From contig JAICJW010000103.1 of assembly GCA_025928215.1 (NCBI GenBank), forward strand, positions 1 through 12,008: a stretch of 12,008 bases of DNA. Direction: 5' to 3'. This stretch comes from Chloroflexia bacterium. Lineage in GTDB: Bacteria > Chloroflexota > Chloroflexia > Thermomicrobiales > JALYUS01. Position numbers and translations under genes: made by a program. A model generated the notes under the pieces. The model searched no databases and was not told the origin of the DNA. It worked only from the letters and a program-made list of their open reading frames with translations. Of this stretch, positions 1 to 5,428 are shown in pieces. The stretch's first letter is position 1; each line of letters starts with the position of its first letter.

Positions 1-389
1 CCGTGGCGGTCGTCGGGGGGAAAGTAAGTGCCGGCGTAGAATGGCTCGCCGTCGGGCGTGAGGAAGACAGTCATCGGCCAGCCGCCTTGCCCTGTGATCG
101 CCTGCACCGCCGCCATGTAGATCGTGTCGAGATCCGGCCGCTCCTCGCGGTCTACTTTGATATTAACGAACCGCTCGTTCATCAGCGCGGCGGTCGTCGG
201 GTCCTCGAACGATTCATGCTCCATCACATGGCACCAGTGGCACGCCGCGTAGCCAATCGAGAGCAGGATTGGCTTTCTCTCCGTCCGGGCACGATGCAGG
301 GCTTCGTCGCCCCACGGGTACCAATCCACCGGATTATCCTTGTGCTGCAAGAGATAGGGGCTGGTCTCATGCGCGAGCCGGTTCGCCAT
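1..389 (-). CDS. YyaL/DUF255 thioredoxin-domain protein, N-terminal part (gene runs off the window start)
   Basis: The first 129 residues of a much larger protein are present. They read as the N-terminal thioredoxin-like domain of the YyaL / DUF255 (spermatogenesis-associated protein 20-like) family. It opens with NRLAHETSPYLLQHKDNPV, then VDWYPWG, and carries the family CHWCH motif (Cys50, Cys53) followed by VMEHESFED, then VDREERPDLD and GGWPMTVFLTPDGEPF. Full-length members usually have several hundred residues, with an (alpha/alpha)6 glycosidase-like domain after this one; that part lies outside the window. The ATG at 389 is preceded by GGAGG (396-400 on the complementary strand), 6 bases away. 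The role of the family is poorly established; a redox or thiol function is inferred from the CxxC pair. It is transcribed divergently from the acetyltransferase, with about 150 bp shared between them. Confidence 0.93.
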   Translation of the reverse strand, partial: MANRLAHETSPYLLQHKDNPVDWYPWGDEALHRARTERKPILLSIGYAACHWCHVMEHESFEDPTTAALMNERFVNIKVDREERPDLDTIYMAAVQAITGQGGWPMTVFLTPDGEPFYAGTYFPPDDRH

Positions 390-492
390 AGCTGGCCTCC
401 GATACGATGACGTGCGTGAGGAACGGCGACGATATGCGCGGTCGCTCATTGTAGTATCGCACCAGGTATGCCGCGTGCGACGGGCGCCGCCT

Positions 493-501
493 TGATACAA
501 T
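493..501 (+). promoter_or_regulatory. Extended -10 promoter of the GNAT gene
   Basis: TGATACAAT gives an extended -10 (TG, one base, then TACAAT; 5 of 6 to consensus). No good -35 is seen 16-18 bases upstream, which is usual for extended -10 promoters. The predicted start lies near 508, giving a leader of about 33 nt that contains the GGAGG site at 531-535. On the opposite strand TACAAT (448-453) could be the -10 of the divergent YyaL-like gene, but it has no convincing -35. Confidence 0.45.
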
Positions 502-540
502 GCCTCTCCAGGCGCGACACACCCGTCGTTGGAGGGAGAT

Positions 541-1140
541 ATGCAGCCAAACGAAGAGACGCCCATCGTCAATATCATCGGCGAGCGCGTTGCGCTTGGG
601 CCGATTCGGCGCGATCTGTTACCGCTGTATCAGCGATGGATCAACGATTTCGGCACCCTGCGCACGCTCGCCGTTTCCCCACGCCCGATGACAATCGAGA
701 GCGAAACCGCGTGGTACGAGCATGCCGCCACATCAGATGCGTCTATTATCTATTTCACGATCTATGAGACGGCATCATGGCAACCAATCGGCAACACGGA
801 CTGGCGCGACATTGACTATCGGAACCGGACCGCGACTATGGGGATCTTCATCGGCGATCCGGCGGATCGGGGCAAGGGCTACGGGACCGAGGCAACGCGC
901 CTGATGCTCGATTATGCCTTCACGGGCCTCGGCCTGCATAGCGCGATGCTCACTTGCTATGCCTTCAATCAGGCCGGGCAACGTGCCTATGAAAAGGCCG
1001 GATTCCGCCGATGCGGGCGGCGCCGCGAATGCCATCTGATGGGCGGGAAACTGTGGGACGAAATCTTCATGGAATGCCTGGCGAGCGAGTTTGAAAGCCC
1101 CGTCCTCGCGCGCATCTTCGCGCCGGACGAGCCACACTGA
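541..1140 (+). CDS. GNAT family N-acetyltransferase (RimJ/RimL type)
   Basis: A 199-residue protein of the Acetyltransf_3 group, predicted to transfer an acetyl group from acetyl-CoA to an amine (protein N-terminus or small molecule; substrate not readable). The acetyl-CoA pyrophosphate loop is clear as RGKGYG (Arg110-Gly115) after the beta-strand TATMGIFIGD. The C-terminal FNQAGQRAYEKAGF segment (from about 132) is the usual GNAT motif B. The length is typical, with a slightly long tail. The ATG at 541 was chosen because GGAGG (531-535) precedes it by 5 bases; an in-frame ATG at 529 lies upstream of that site and is less likely. It is monocistronic: a divergent gene upstream, a palindromic repeat downstream, then a convergent gene. 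No signal peptide or membrane segment is seen. Confidence 0.9.
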   Translation: MQPNEETPIVNIIGERVALGPIRRDLLPLYQRWINDFGTLRTLAVSPRPMTIESETAWYEHAATSDASIIYFTIYETASWQPIGNTDWRDIDYRNRTATMGIFIGDPADRGKGYGTEATRLMLDYAFTGLGLHSAMLTCYAFNQAGQRAYEKAGFRRCGRRRECHLMGGKLWDEIFMECLASEFESPVLARIFAPDEPH

Positions 1141-1145
1141 TCGGA

Positions 1146-1291
1146 GGAACCTCACCCCTGCCCCTCTCCGTCACGCGAAGAGGGGTGACTCATCGCGATG
1201 CCGTGACATTCTCCGAACATCGCGATCTATCGGAGGTCGCGCCCCCTCTCCTTTGCCTCTGGGCAAAGGAGAGGGCTGGGGGTGAGGTTCC
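1146..1291. repeat. Palindromic repeat element with 24-bp imperfect terminal inverted repeats
   Basis: Outer arms at 1146-1169 and 1268-1291 are inverted copies matching at 21 of 24 positions; each begins GGAACCTCACCCC when read inward. Inside are a 7-bp stem (CCCCTCT 1161-1167 with AGAGGGG 1179-1185), a direct repeat CATCGCGAT (1191-1199 and 1218-1226) and a perfect 14-bp hairpin (1244-1275). It fills the gap between two convergent genes. Its structure resembles a REP/MITE-like non-coding element; whether it is multicopy cannot be seen here. Confidence 0.75.
1244..1275. terminator. 14-bp perfect hairpin, probable bidirectional terminator
   Basis: CCCTCTCCTTTGCC pairs perfectly with GGCAAAGGAGAGGG around the loop TCTG. 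It sits between the stops of the convergent acetyltransferase and dioxygenase genes, so it could end both transcripts. There is no T-run on either side, so this is not a textbook intrinsic terminator; the hairpin is also the inner part of the repeat element. Confidence 0.5.
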
Positions 1292-1295
1292 CCCG

Positions 1296-1985
1296 TCACA
1301 GCCGCGTCCGCACCGCCCAGAGTTCCGGGAAGGCCTTTTCTTTCAGGGCTTCCATCAGGTAGTCAACGCCGCTCGTCCCTGCCGTGCCGGGGCGGTCGCC
1401 GATGGCGCGGTCGGCGATACGGACATGCATCGCCGCCATCAGCCAGACTGATTCCGACAGATCAACCAGCGCTTCCGCGACGCGATAGAGCATGCCAGCG
1501 CGTGATGGCTCGCGATAGAGGATTTCCAGATCGAAGCCCGCGCGGTTGAGCGCGCCGCGAAATGCCACCCAGATCGGGCTTTCGCCCGACGTGCGCAGGC
1601 CGAGCGCGTGCAGCATCTGATGGGCCTGTGCGGATTCCGAGCCGCTCGCCGTGCCTAGTGACGGGCGGAAGGCCAGGAAACTGCGCGGCGGCAGATGATC
1701 GAGCAGCATCATCTGGTCATTCAGAAGCCGCTGAATCGCCGCGACGCGGAGCAGGTGCTCCACCGCAACCTCGCAGTCGTCCGTATCGAGGGCGGCGGTC
1801 GCGCAGTGGAGATCGAGCAGTTGCTGTTTGAACCACAACTCGAATGTCTGATGGACGACGATGAAGAAGTGCTCCGCCGCTTGCGCGTGCATCGGCATAT
1901 CGGGCGGCCCAACGGGCGTCTGCAAGGCGAGTATCTCCGGCAAGCGAAGATAGACGCTGTACGTCAGTGAGGTTTCAGTCGTCAT
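1296..1985 (-). CDS. kynA: Tryptophan 2,3-dioxygenase, compact form
   Basis: A heme dioxygenase predicted to open the indole ring of L-tryptophan to N-formylkynurenine in the cytosol. Family motifs in order: LTYSVYLRL (7-15), HQTFELWFKQ with His45, FLAFRPSLGTASG with Arg107, the heme-ligand region MHVRIADRAIG with His187, then GTAGTSG with Thr201, and a FPELWAVRT end. From memory of the Xanthomonas enzyme these match His55, Arg117, His240 and Thr254, and the spacing fits exactly for the first pair (62 residues apart) and the last (14 apart). At 229 residues it is about 50 short; the missing stretch lies between Arg107 and His187. ATG 1985 follows GGAG by 9 bases; a GTG one codon upstream (1988) is equally possible. 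No other kynurenine gene is visible unless the divergent amidase acts as a formamidase, which is speculative. Confidence 0.88.
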   Translation of the reverse strand: MTTETSLTYSVYLRLPEILALQTPVGPPDMPMHAQAAEHFFIVVHQTFELWFKQQLLDLHCATAALDTDDCEVAVEHLLRVAAIQRLLNDQMMLLDHLPPRSFLAFRPSLGTASGSESAQAHQMLHALGLRTSGESPIWVAFRGALNRAGFDLEILYREPSRAGMLYRVAEALVDLSESVWLMAAMHVRIADRAIGDRPGTAGTSGVDYLMEALKEKAFPELWAVRTRL

Positions 1986-2041
1986 CACGGCACGCTCCGA
2001 TACGGAAGGGGGCTGGCTGCATGCTGGGTCGGTTCACCGCT

Positions 2042-2070
2042 ATTTCGCCACGATCAGGCGGCGGCGTCAA
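2042..2070 (-). promoter_or_regulatory. Possible promoter of the tryptophan dioxygenase gene
   Basis: On the minus strand, TTGACG (2070-2065; 5 of 6 to consensus) is followed after 17 bases by CGAAAT (2047-2042; only 3 of 6), which is preceded by TGG, an extended -10 feature. This predicts a leader of about 50 nt. The -10 match is weak. Confidence 0.25.
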
Positions 2071-2078
2071 GCGGGCGG

Positions 2079-2087
2079 TGCTATACT
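2079..2087 (+). promoter_or_regulatory. Extended -10 promoter of the amidase gene
   Basis: TGCTATACT is an extended -10 (TG, one base, TATACT; 5 of 6). No -35 match is evident. The predicted transcript starts near 2094, about 46 nt before the GTG start of the amidase. It faces away from the dioxygenase promoter in the same intergenic region. Confidence 0.5.
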
Positions 2088-2139
2088 GCCGCCCGCACCG
2101 GCAAATTGGGGAGAACAACGGCATGGAAGGGGGCATGGG

Positions 2140-3573
2140 GTGGACGCGACCGAACTCTGCTTTACACCTGCGACGGAACTGAGCGCGCTGATCCAATCGC
2201 TCGATCTCTCACCCGTCGAACTCGCCGAAGCGGTGATCGCGCGCATCGAACGGCTCAACCCGACGCTGAACGCCTTCCTCACCTTCACGCCGGAAATCGC
2301 ACGGGAGAACGCGAAAGCCGCCGAGACGCGCGCGCTCCGCTTCGAGCGGCGCGGCCCGCTCGACGGTATCCCCTACTCGATCAAGGACCTCGAACAGACG
2401 GCGGGCGTCCGCACGACATTTGGCTCCAAATTCTTCGAGCATAATGTCCCCGCCGCGGACGGCGCGGTCGCGGCGCGGATGAAGGCGACGGGTGGCGTCT
2501 TCCTCGGCAAGACGAACACGCCGCATTTCGGCTACAAGGATATGTGCGACAACCTGCTCGGCCCGCCCTGCCGCAATCCGTGGAATACCGAGCGCACATC
2601 GGGCGCATCGTCGGGCGGCGCGGGCGCGGCGGTGGCGGCGGGGCTTGGCCCGATCGCGCATGGGTCGGACGGCGCGGGTTCGATCCGCATCCCCGCCGCG
2701 CTCTGCGGCATCTTCGGCATGAAACCCTCGTACGGGCGCGTCCCCTATTACCCGAACGCCGACTACTTCGCCCTCCGCTCCCACAATGGGCCAATGACCC
2801 GCACCGTGCGCGACGGCGCGCTGATGCTGCAAGCGATCGCCGGACCGGATCACCGCGACCCCCTGACGATTGACGCGCCGCCGGACGACTACCTCGCCGC
2901 GTGCGACGGCGATCTCACCGGCCTGCGTGTCGCGTGGAGCCCGGACCTCGGCTACGCGGCGGTGGATTCCGAAGTCCGGCAGATCGCCGAGCGGGCGGCG
3001 ATGCGCTTTGCGGACCTCGGCGCGACGGTCGAGGAACCGGCGCTCAACTGGCCCGATCCCTACGAGTGGCACAAGATTATCTATCAGGTCAACGTCGCCA
3101 CCCGTAGCCACGAGCGCGCCCTCGCCCGCCCGGACTGGATCGAGCCGACGATGATGCGGATGATGCTCAACGCGGGCCGCTACAGCGCCATCGAACTGAA
3201 CGCGGCGATTCTCCAGCGCAGCGTCTTTTACAACGCCGTCCGCGCGACGTTTGATACCTACGATGTGATGTTGACGCCGCAGATGCCCGTCACCGCCTGG
3301 TCGTGCGCGCCGGGCGCGGAAGAAGGGACGTTCGAGATTGACGGTCGCCCGGCGTCGAGCATCTTTGACCGCGTGCCGTTCATGTACCCCTTTAACCTTA
3401 CGGGCTACCCGGCGGCAAATGTGCCGTGCGGCTTCACACATGACGGGTTGCCCGTCGGCCTACAGATCGTTGGCCGCTGGCACGCGGACAGCATGGTGCT
3501 CCGCGCCTCAGCCTGCTTCGAGGCGTTGCAACCCTGGGCACAGCACCGCCCGCCAGTCGAGGGAAAGGACTGA
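2140..3573 (+). CDS. Amidase-signature family hydrolase
   Basis: A 477-residue serine amidase of the amidase-signature family, predicted to hydrolyse an amide or related C-N bond. The Ser-cisSer-Lys triad is visible: Lys82 in YSIKDL, the cis-serine in SGASSGG (Ser157 by spacing), and the nucleophile Ser181 in DGAGSIRIPAALCG, followed by FGMKPSYGRVP. Length is typical. Substrate cannot be read from sequence; family members include GatA, 6-aminohexanoate-cyclic-dimer hydrolase, allophanate hydrolase and aryl amidases. No GatB or GatC neighbour is present, which argues against a tRNA amidotransferase role. The GTG start at 2140 was chosen because GGAAGGGGG (2125-2133) sits 6 bases upstream; nearby ATGs at 2123 and 2135 are out of frame. 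It has its own extended -10 promoter and is divergent from the dioxygenase. The stop codon falls in the first arm of a repeat patch. Confidence 0.9.
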   Translation: MDATELCFTPATELSALIQSLDLSPVELAEAVIARIERLNPTLNAFLTFTPEIARENAKAAETRALRFERRGPLDGIPYSIKDLEQTAGVRTTFGSKFFEHNVPAADGAVAARMKATGGVFLGKTNTPHFGYKDMCDNLLGPPCRNPWNTERTSGASSGGAGAAVAAGLGPIAHGSDGAGSIRIPAALCGIFGMKPSYGRVPYYPNADYFALRSHNGPMTRTVRDGALMLQAIAGPDHRDPLTIDAPPDDYLAACDGDLTGLRVAWSPDLGYAAVDSEVRQIAERAAMRFADLGATVEEPALNWPDPYEWHKIIYQVNVATRSHERALARPDWIEPTMMRMMLNAGRYSAIELNAAILQRSVFYNAVRATFDTYDVMLTPQMPVTAWSCAPGAEEGTFEIDGRPASSIFDRVPFMYPFNLTGYPAANVPCGFTHDGLPVGLQIVGRWHADSMVLRASACFEALQPWAQHRPPVEGKD

Positions 3574-3667
3574 GGACTGAGGATTGAGGATTGAGGATTG
3601 AGGACTGAGAGGACGGGTAAAGACGATCGTGGGAGATGCGCAAATCCCCACTCAGTCCTCAGTCCTT
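3565..3667. repeat. Heptamer tandem repeats (GAGGAYT) flanked by an inverted copy
   Basis: Five full tandem copies of the 7-mer GAGGAYT run from 3572 to 3606, with a partial copy before and after. The first arm (3565-3581) is perfectly complementary over 17 bases to 3651-3667, which holds two reversed copies (CTCAGTCCTCAGTCCTT). The patch spans the gap between the amidase stop (3571-3573, inside the first arm) and the LLM gene. In RNA the arms could form a long stem ending 6 bases before the LLM Shine-Dalgarno. Confidence 0.8.
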
Positions 3668-3684
3668 CGACGCAGGAGGAAGAG

Positions 3685-4611
3685 ATGGCGACACAACACA
3701 TCGAGTTTGGCTACAACCCGCCGAGTGGCGACCGGGGCATCGAGACGATTGACGGCGCGACGTATGTGCGCGACTTGCACGAGGTCTGCGATCTCGCCAG
3801 CCAGCACTTCGACACCTTCTGGATCTCCGACCACTTCATGCGCGGCGATACCTTCCGGATGGAATGCTGGACGCACCTGACGTGGCTGGCGGCGCGCTAC
3901 CCGACGCAAACGCTCGGCACGGTCGTGATTGGTAACTCGTACCGCCATCCGCCGCTGCTCGCCAAGATGGCGGCGAGCCTGCAAGCCTTCAGTCGCGGGC
4001 GGCTCATCATGGGCTACGGCGCGGGCTGGCTCGAAGATGAGTATCGCGCCTATGGCTATGAGTTCCCCTCCGCCCGCGTCCGCATCGCGCAGATGGTCGA
4101 GGGGATCGAGGTGATGAAGGCGATGTGGACCGAGCGGCCCGCGAACTACCACGGCACCTACTATCAGGTGACGAACGCGTATTGCGAGCCGATGCCCGAC
4201 CCTGTTCCCCCGGTGATGATCGGCGGCGATGGCGAAAAGTATCTTCTCCGCGCCGTCGCCGAGCACGGCGATTGGTGGCTCACCTACTCGCGCGGCACAG
4301 ATGTTATTCAGCACAAGATGGACGTTTTGCAGCAGCATTGCACCGATGTCGGGCGGGATTACGCGACGATCCGCAAGGTCTATCCAATGACGGTCTATCT
4401 CGCGGACTCCCGCGCGGCGGCGGAGCGGCAGGCGGGATCGAAGACGGAGAGCGACAGCCCGCCCTTCGTCGGCGAACCCGCCGCACTCGTCGAGCGCATC
4501 CAGGAGATGAGCGGACTCGGTTTCGATCACTTCGCCCTCTCTTTCGCCGGTTGGTCGGACACGACGGACATGCGTCTGTTCATTGACAAGGTCCTACCGG
4601 CGTTCCGCTAA
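3685..4611 (+). CDS. LLM class flavin- or F420-dependent oxidoreductase
   Basis: A 308-residue luciferase-like monooxygenase-family TIM barrel protein that would use FMN or coenzyme F420 to oxidise an unknown substrate. Family features: the N-terminal strand EFGYNPPSG, FDTFWISDHF (42-51), FSRGRLIMGYGAGWLEDEYRAYG (102-124; GYGAGW is the hallmark), PPVMIGGDGEKYLLRAVAEHGDWW (165-188) and the C-terminal FDHFALSFAGW. The length is normal for the F420-type subgroup, but cofactor choice is not certain from sequence. ATG 3685 was chosen because AGGAGGA (3674-3680) precedes it by 4 bases and family homology begins there; an in-frame upstream extension to 3598 would be encoded by the repeat patch and is rejected. 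The gap from the amidase is 111 bp, so co-transcription is possible. Confidence 0.9.
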   Translation: MATQHIEFGYNPPSGDRGIETIDGATYVRDLHEVCDLASQHFDTFWISDHFMRGDTFRMECWTHLTWLAARYPTQTLGTVVIGNSYRHPPLLAKMAASLQAFSRGRLIMGYGAGWLEDEYRAYGYEFPSARVRIAQMVEGIEVMKAMWTERPANYHGTYYQVTNAYCEPMPDPVPPVMIGGDGEKYLLRAVAEHGDWWLTYSRGTDVIQHKMDVLQQHCTDVGRDYATIRKVYPMTVYLADSRAAAERQAGSKTESDSPPFVGEPAALVERIQEMSGLGFDHFALSFAGWSDTTDMRLFIDKVLPAFR

Positions 4612-4621
4612 CGGGAACGCC
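4599..4621 (+). terminator. Hairpin overlapping the LLM stop codon
   Basis: GGCGTTCC (4599-4606) pairs perfectly with GGAACGCC (4614-4621) around a 7-base loop that contains most of the TAA stop. No T-run follows, so intrinsic termination is doubtful; it may protect the 3' end or work with Rho. Confidence 0.35.
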
Positions 4622-4649
4622 AGCGAGATTTGAACAGACCAGGAGAGGA

Positions 4650-4799
4650 ATGTTTCCTGCATCAGCGAAGGAGCGCTTCAACATGCACGAGATCTACCAG
4701 ATCAAGGCACTTGCGCTCTACAATGCCTACGTTATAATCGCTGCATGGGATGGAATGTCGAAGCTACCAACCAGTTCGAAACATGGTATGACGAACTGA
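4650..4799 (+). CDS. Small ORF with strong ribosome site, possible gene remnant
   Basis: A 49-codon open frame begins at ATG 4650, directly after AGGAGAGG (4641-4648), a very good Shine-Dalgarno although only about one base from the ATG. A second in-frame ATG lies at 4683 (product start MHEIYQIKALALYN). The frame runs over the higB promoter and ends inside higB in another frame. I recognise no family. It may be the 5' stump of a gene whose rest was lost when the toxin-antitoxin pair arrived, or a chance frame. Confidence 0.22.
   Translation: MFPASAKERFNMHEIYQIKALALYNAYVIIAAWDGMSKLPTSSKHGMTN
4711..4738 (+). promoter_or_regulatory. Promoter of the toxin-antitoxin operon, predicted leaderless
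   Basis: A perfect TATAAT lies at 4733-4738, with TTGCGC (3 of 6 to the -35 consensus) at 4711-4716, 16 bases upstream. The normal initiation distance puts the transcript start at about 4745, which is the A of the higB ATG. No Shine-Dalgarno precedes that ATG. Together these predict leaderless translation of the toxin. Confidence 0.6.
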
Positions 4800-5101
4800 G
4801 TGCGGCGGATGATGATGCGGTCTCGGAGGCGATAGACGCACTCGTGAATGATGGCCCAAAGCTTGGTCGCCCATTCGTGGACACTCTGACTGGCTCGCGC
4901 ATTCCAAATCTCAAGGAATTGCGTCCAAAGCGTAATGACATTCGTATCCTCTTCATTTTTGACCCGCGCCGCACCGCAATTCTTCTGCTCGGCGGAAGTA
5001 AGACGAATGACTGGCGCAGATGGTACGAGCGAAACATCCCGGTAGCAGAGCGACTGTACGATGACTACCTCTCGGAACTGAGGAAGGAAGGATTGATATG
5101 A
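4745..5101 (+). CDS. higB: RelE/HigB-family toxin of a type II toxin-antitoxin system
   Basis: A 118-residue protein of the HigB/Gp49-like branch of the RelE/ParE superfamily, expected to be an mRNA-cleaving toxin acting at the ribosome. Visible family elements: N-terminal NQFETWYDEL, LKELRP (56-61), the strand pair IRILFIFDPRRTAILLL (66-82), then GGSKTND with Lys86 and the terminal helix WYERNIPVAERLYDDYL. Length is usual. The ATG overlaps the expected transcription start and has no Shine-Dalgarno. The stop overlaps the antitoxin start by 4 bp (ATGA), so the two are translationally coupled in the toxin-first order typical of higBA. By hand count, GC over 4741-5040 is 161/300 (54%), below the neighbours (43/60 at 5461-5520), which suggests horizontal arrival. 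Confidence 0.87.
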   Translation: MGWNVEATNQFETWYDELSAADDDAVSEAIDALVNDGPKLGRPFVDTLTGSRIPNLKELRPKRNDIRILFIFDPRRTAILLLGGSKTNDWRRWYERNIPVAERLYDDYLSELRKEGLI

Positions 5102-5403
5102 GTGGACACCGGCCCTGGTCCGAGATTCGACATCAGCGATCACCTGAGCGGGAAGCAAAGATTGCGGAGGGGACGCGAGCGATTCTGCGCGAGAATACGC
5201 TGATGCGATTGCGACAGAATCAGCGTATTACGCAGCAGGAGTTGGCCGCCGCGCTCGGTGTGTCGCAGGTCAACATTTCGCGCATCGAGCATGAAGACGA
5301 GCCGCAACTCTCCACGATGCGGCGGTTCGTTGAAGCCCTCGGCGGTGAACTGATCGTGCAGGTGCGGATCGGCGATGAGACATTTGACCTGCTCGCGGAA
5401 TGA
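5098..5403 (+). CDS. higA: XRE-family HTH antitoxin (HigA-like)
   Basis: A 101-residue helix-turn-helix protein expected to bind and neutralise the upstream toxin and to repress the operon promoter. The HTH is clear at about 43-64: ITQQELAAALGVSQVNISRI, the Cro/C1 pattern with the recognition helix around SQVNISRIE. A basic N-terminal helix (SPEREAKIAEGTRAI, 15-29) and a C-terminal strand segment (GGELIVQVRIGDE) complete the usual antitoxin layout. The ATG at 5098 overlaps the toxin stop; it has no independent ribosome site apart from AAGGAAGG inside the toxin end. Downstream, the isomerase starts 25 bp after its stop, so it may be read through from the toxin-antitoxin promoter. No clear palindromic operator was found beside TATAAT. 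Confidence 0.88.
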   Translation: MSGHRPWSEIRHQRSPEREAKIAEGTRAILRENTLMRLRQNQRITQQELAAALGVSQVNISRIEHEDEPQLSTMRRFVEALGGELIVQVRIGDETFDLLAE

Positions 5404-5428
5404 CGTCGCGAGAATGTGAGGAGAGTCG

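Noticed and set aside
468..767. 99-codon plus-strand frame at the start of the acetyltransferase region
   Set aside because: It overlaps the real gene in another frame, lacks a ribosome site and shows no recognisable family features.
2209..3441. 410-codon open frame on the minus strand opposite the amidase
   Set aside because: It is arginine-rich, has no recognisable family motif, and mirrors the third-position GC bias of the amidase, which has a full catalytic triad.
3565..3667. CRISPR-like array
   Set aside because: Units are 7 bp, contiguous and without spacers; no cas genes are nearby.
3598..3684. N-terminal extension of the LLM protein
   Set aside because: It would be encoded by the heptamer patch and lies upstream of the AGGAGGA site at 3674-3680; family homology begins after ATG 3685.
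3652..4530. 292-codon minus-strand frame opposite the LLM gene
   Set aside because: No family signature; its end lies within the heptamer repeat patch. The plus strand has the GYGAGW motif and a strong Shine-Dalgarno.
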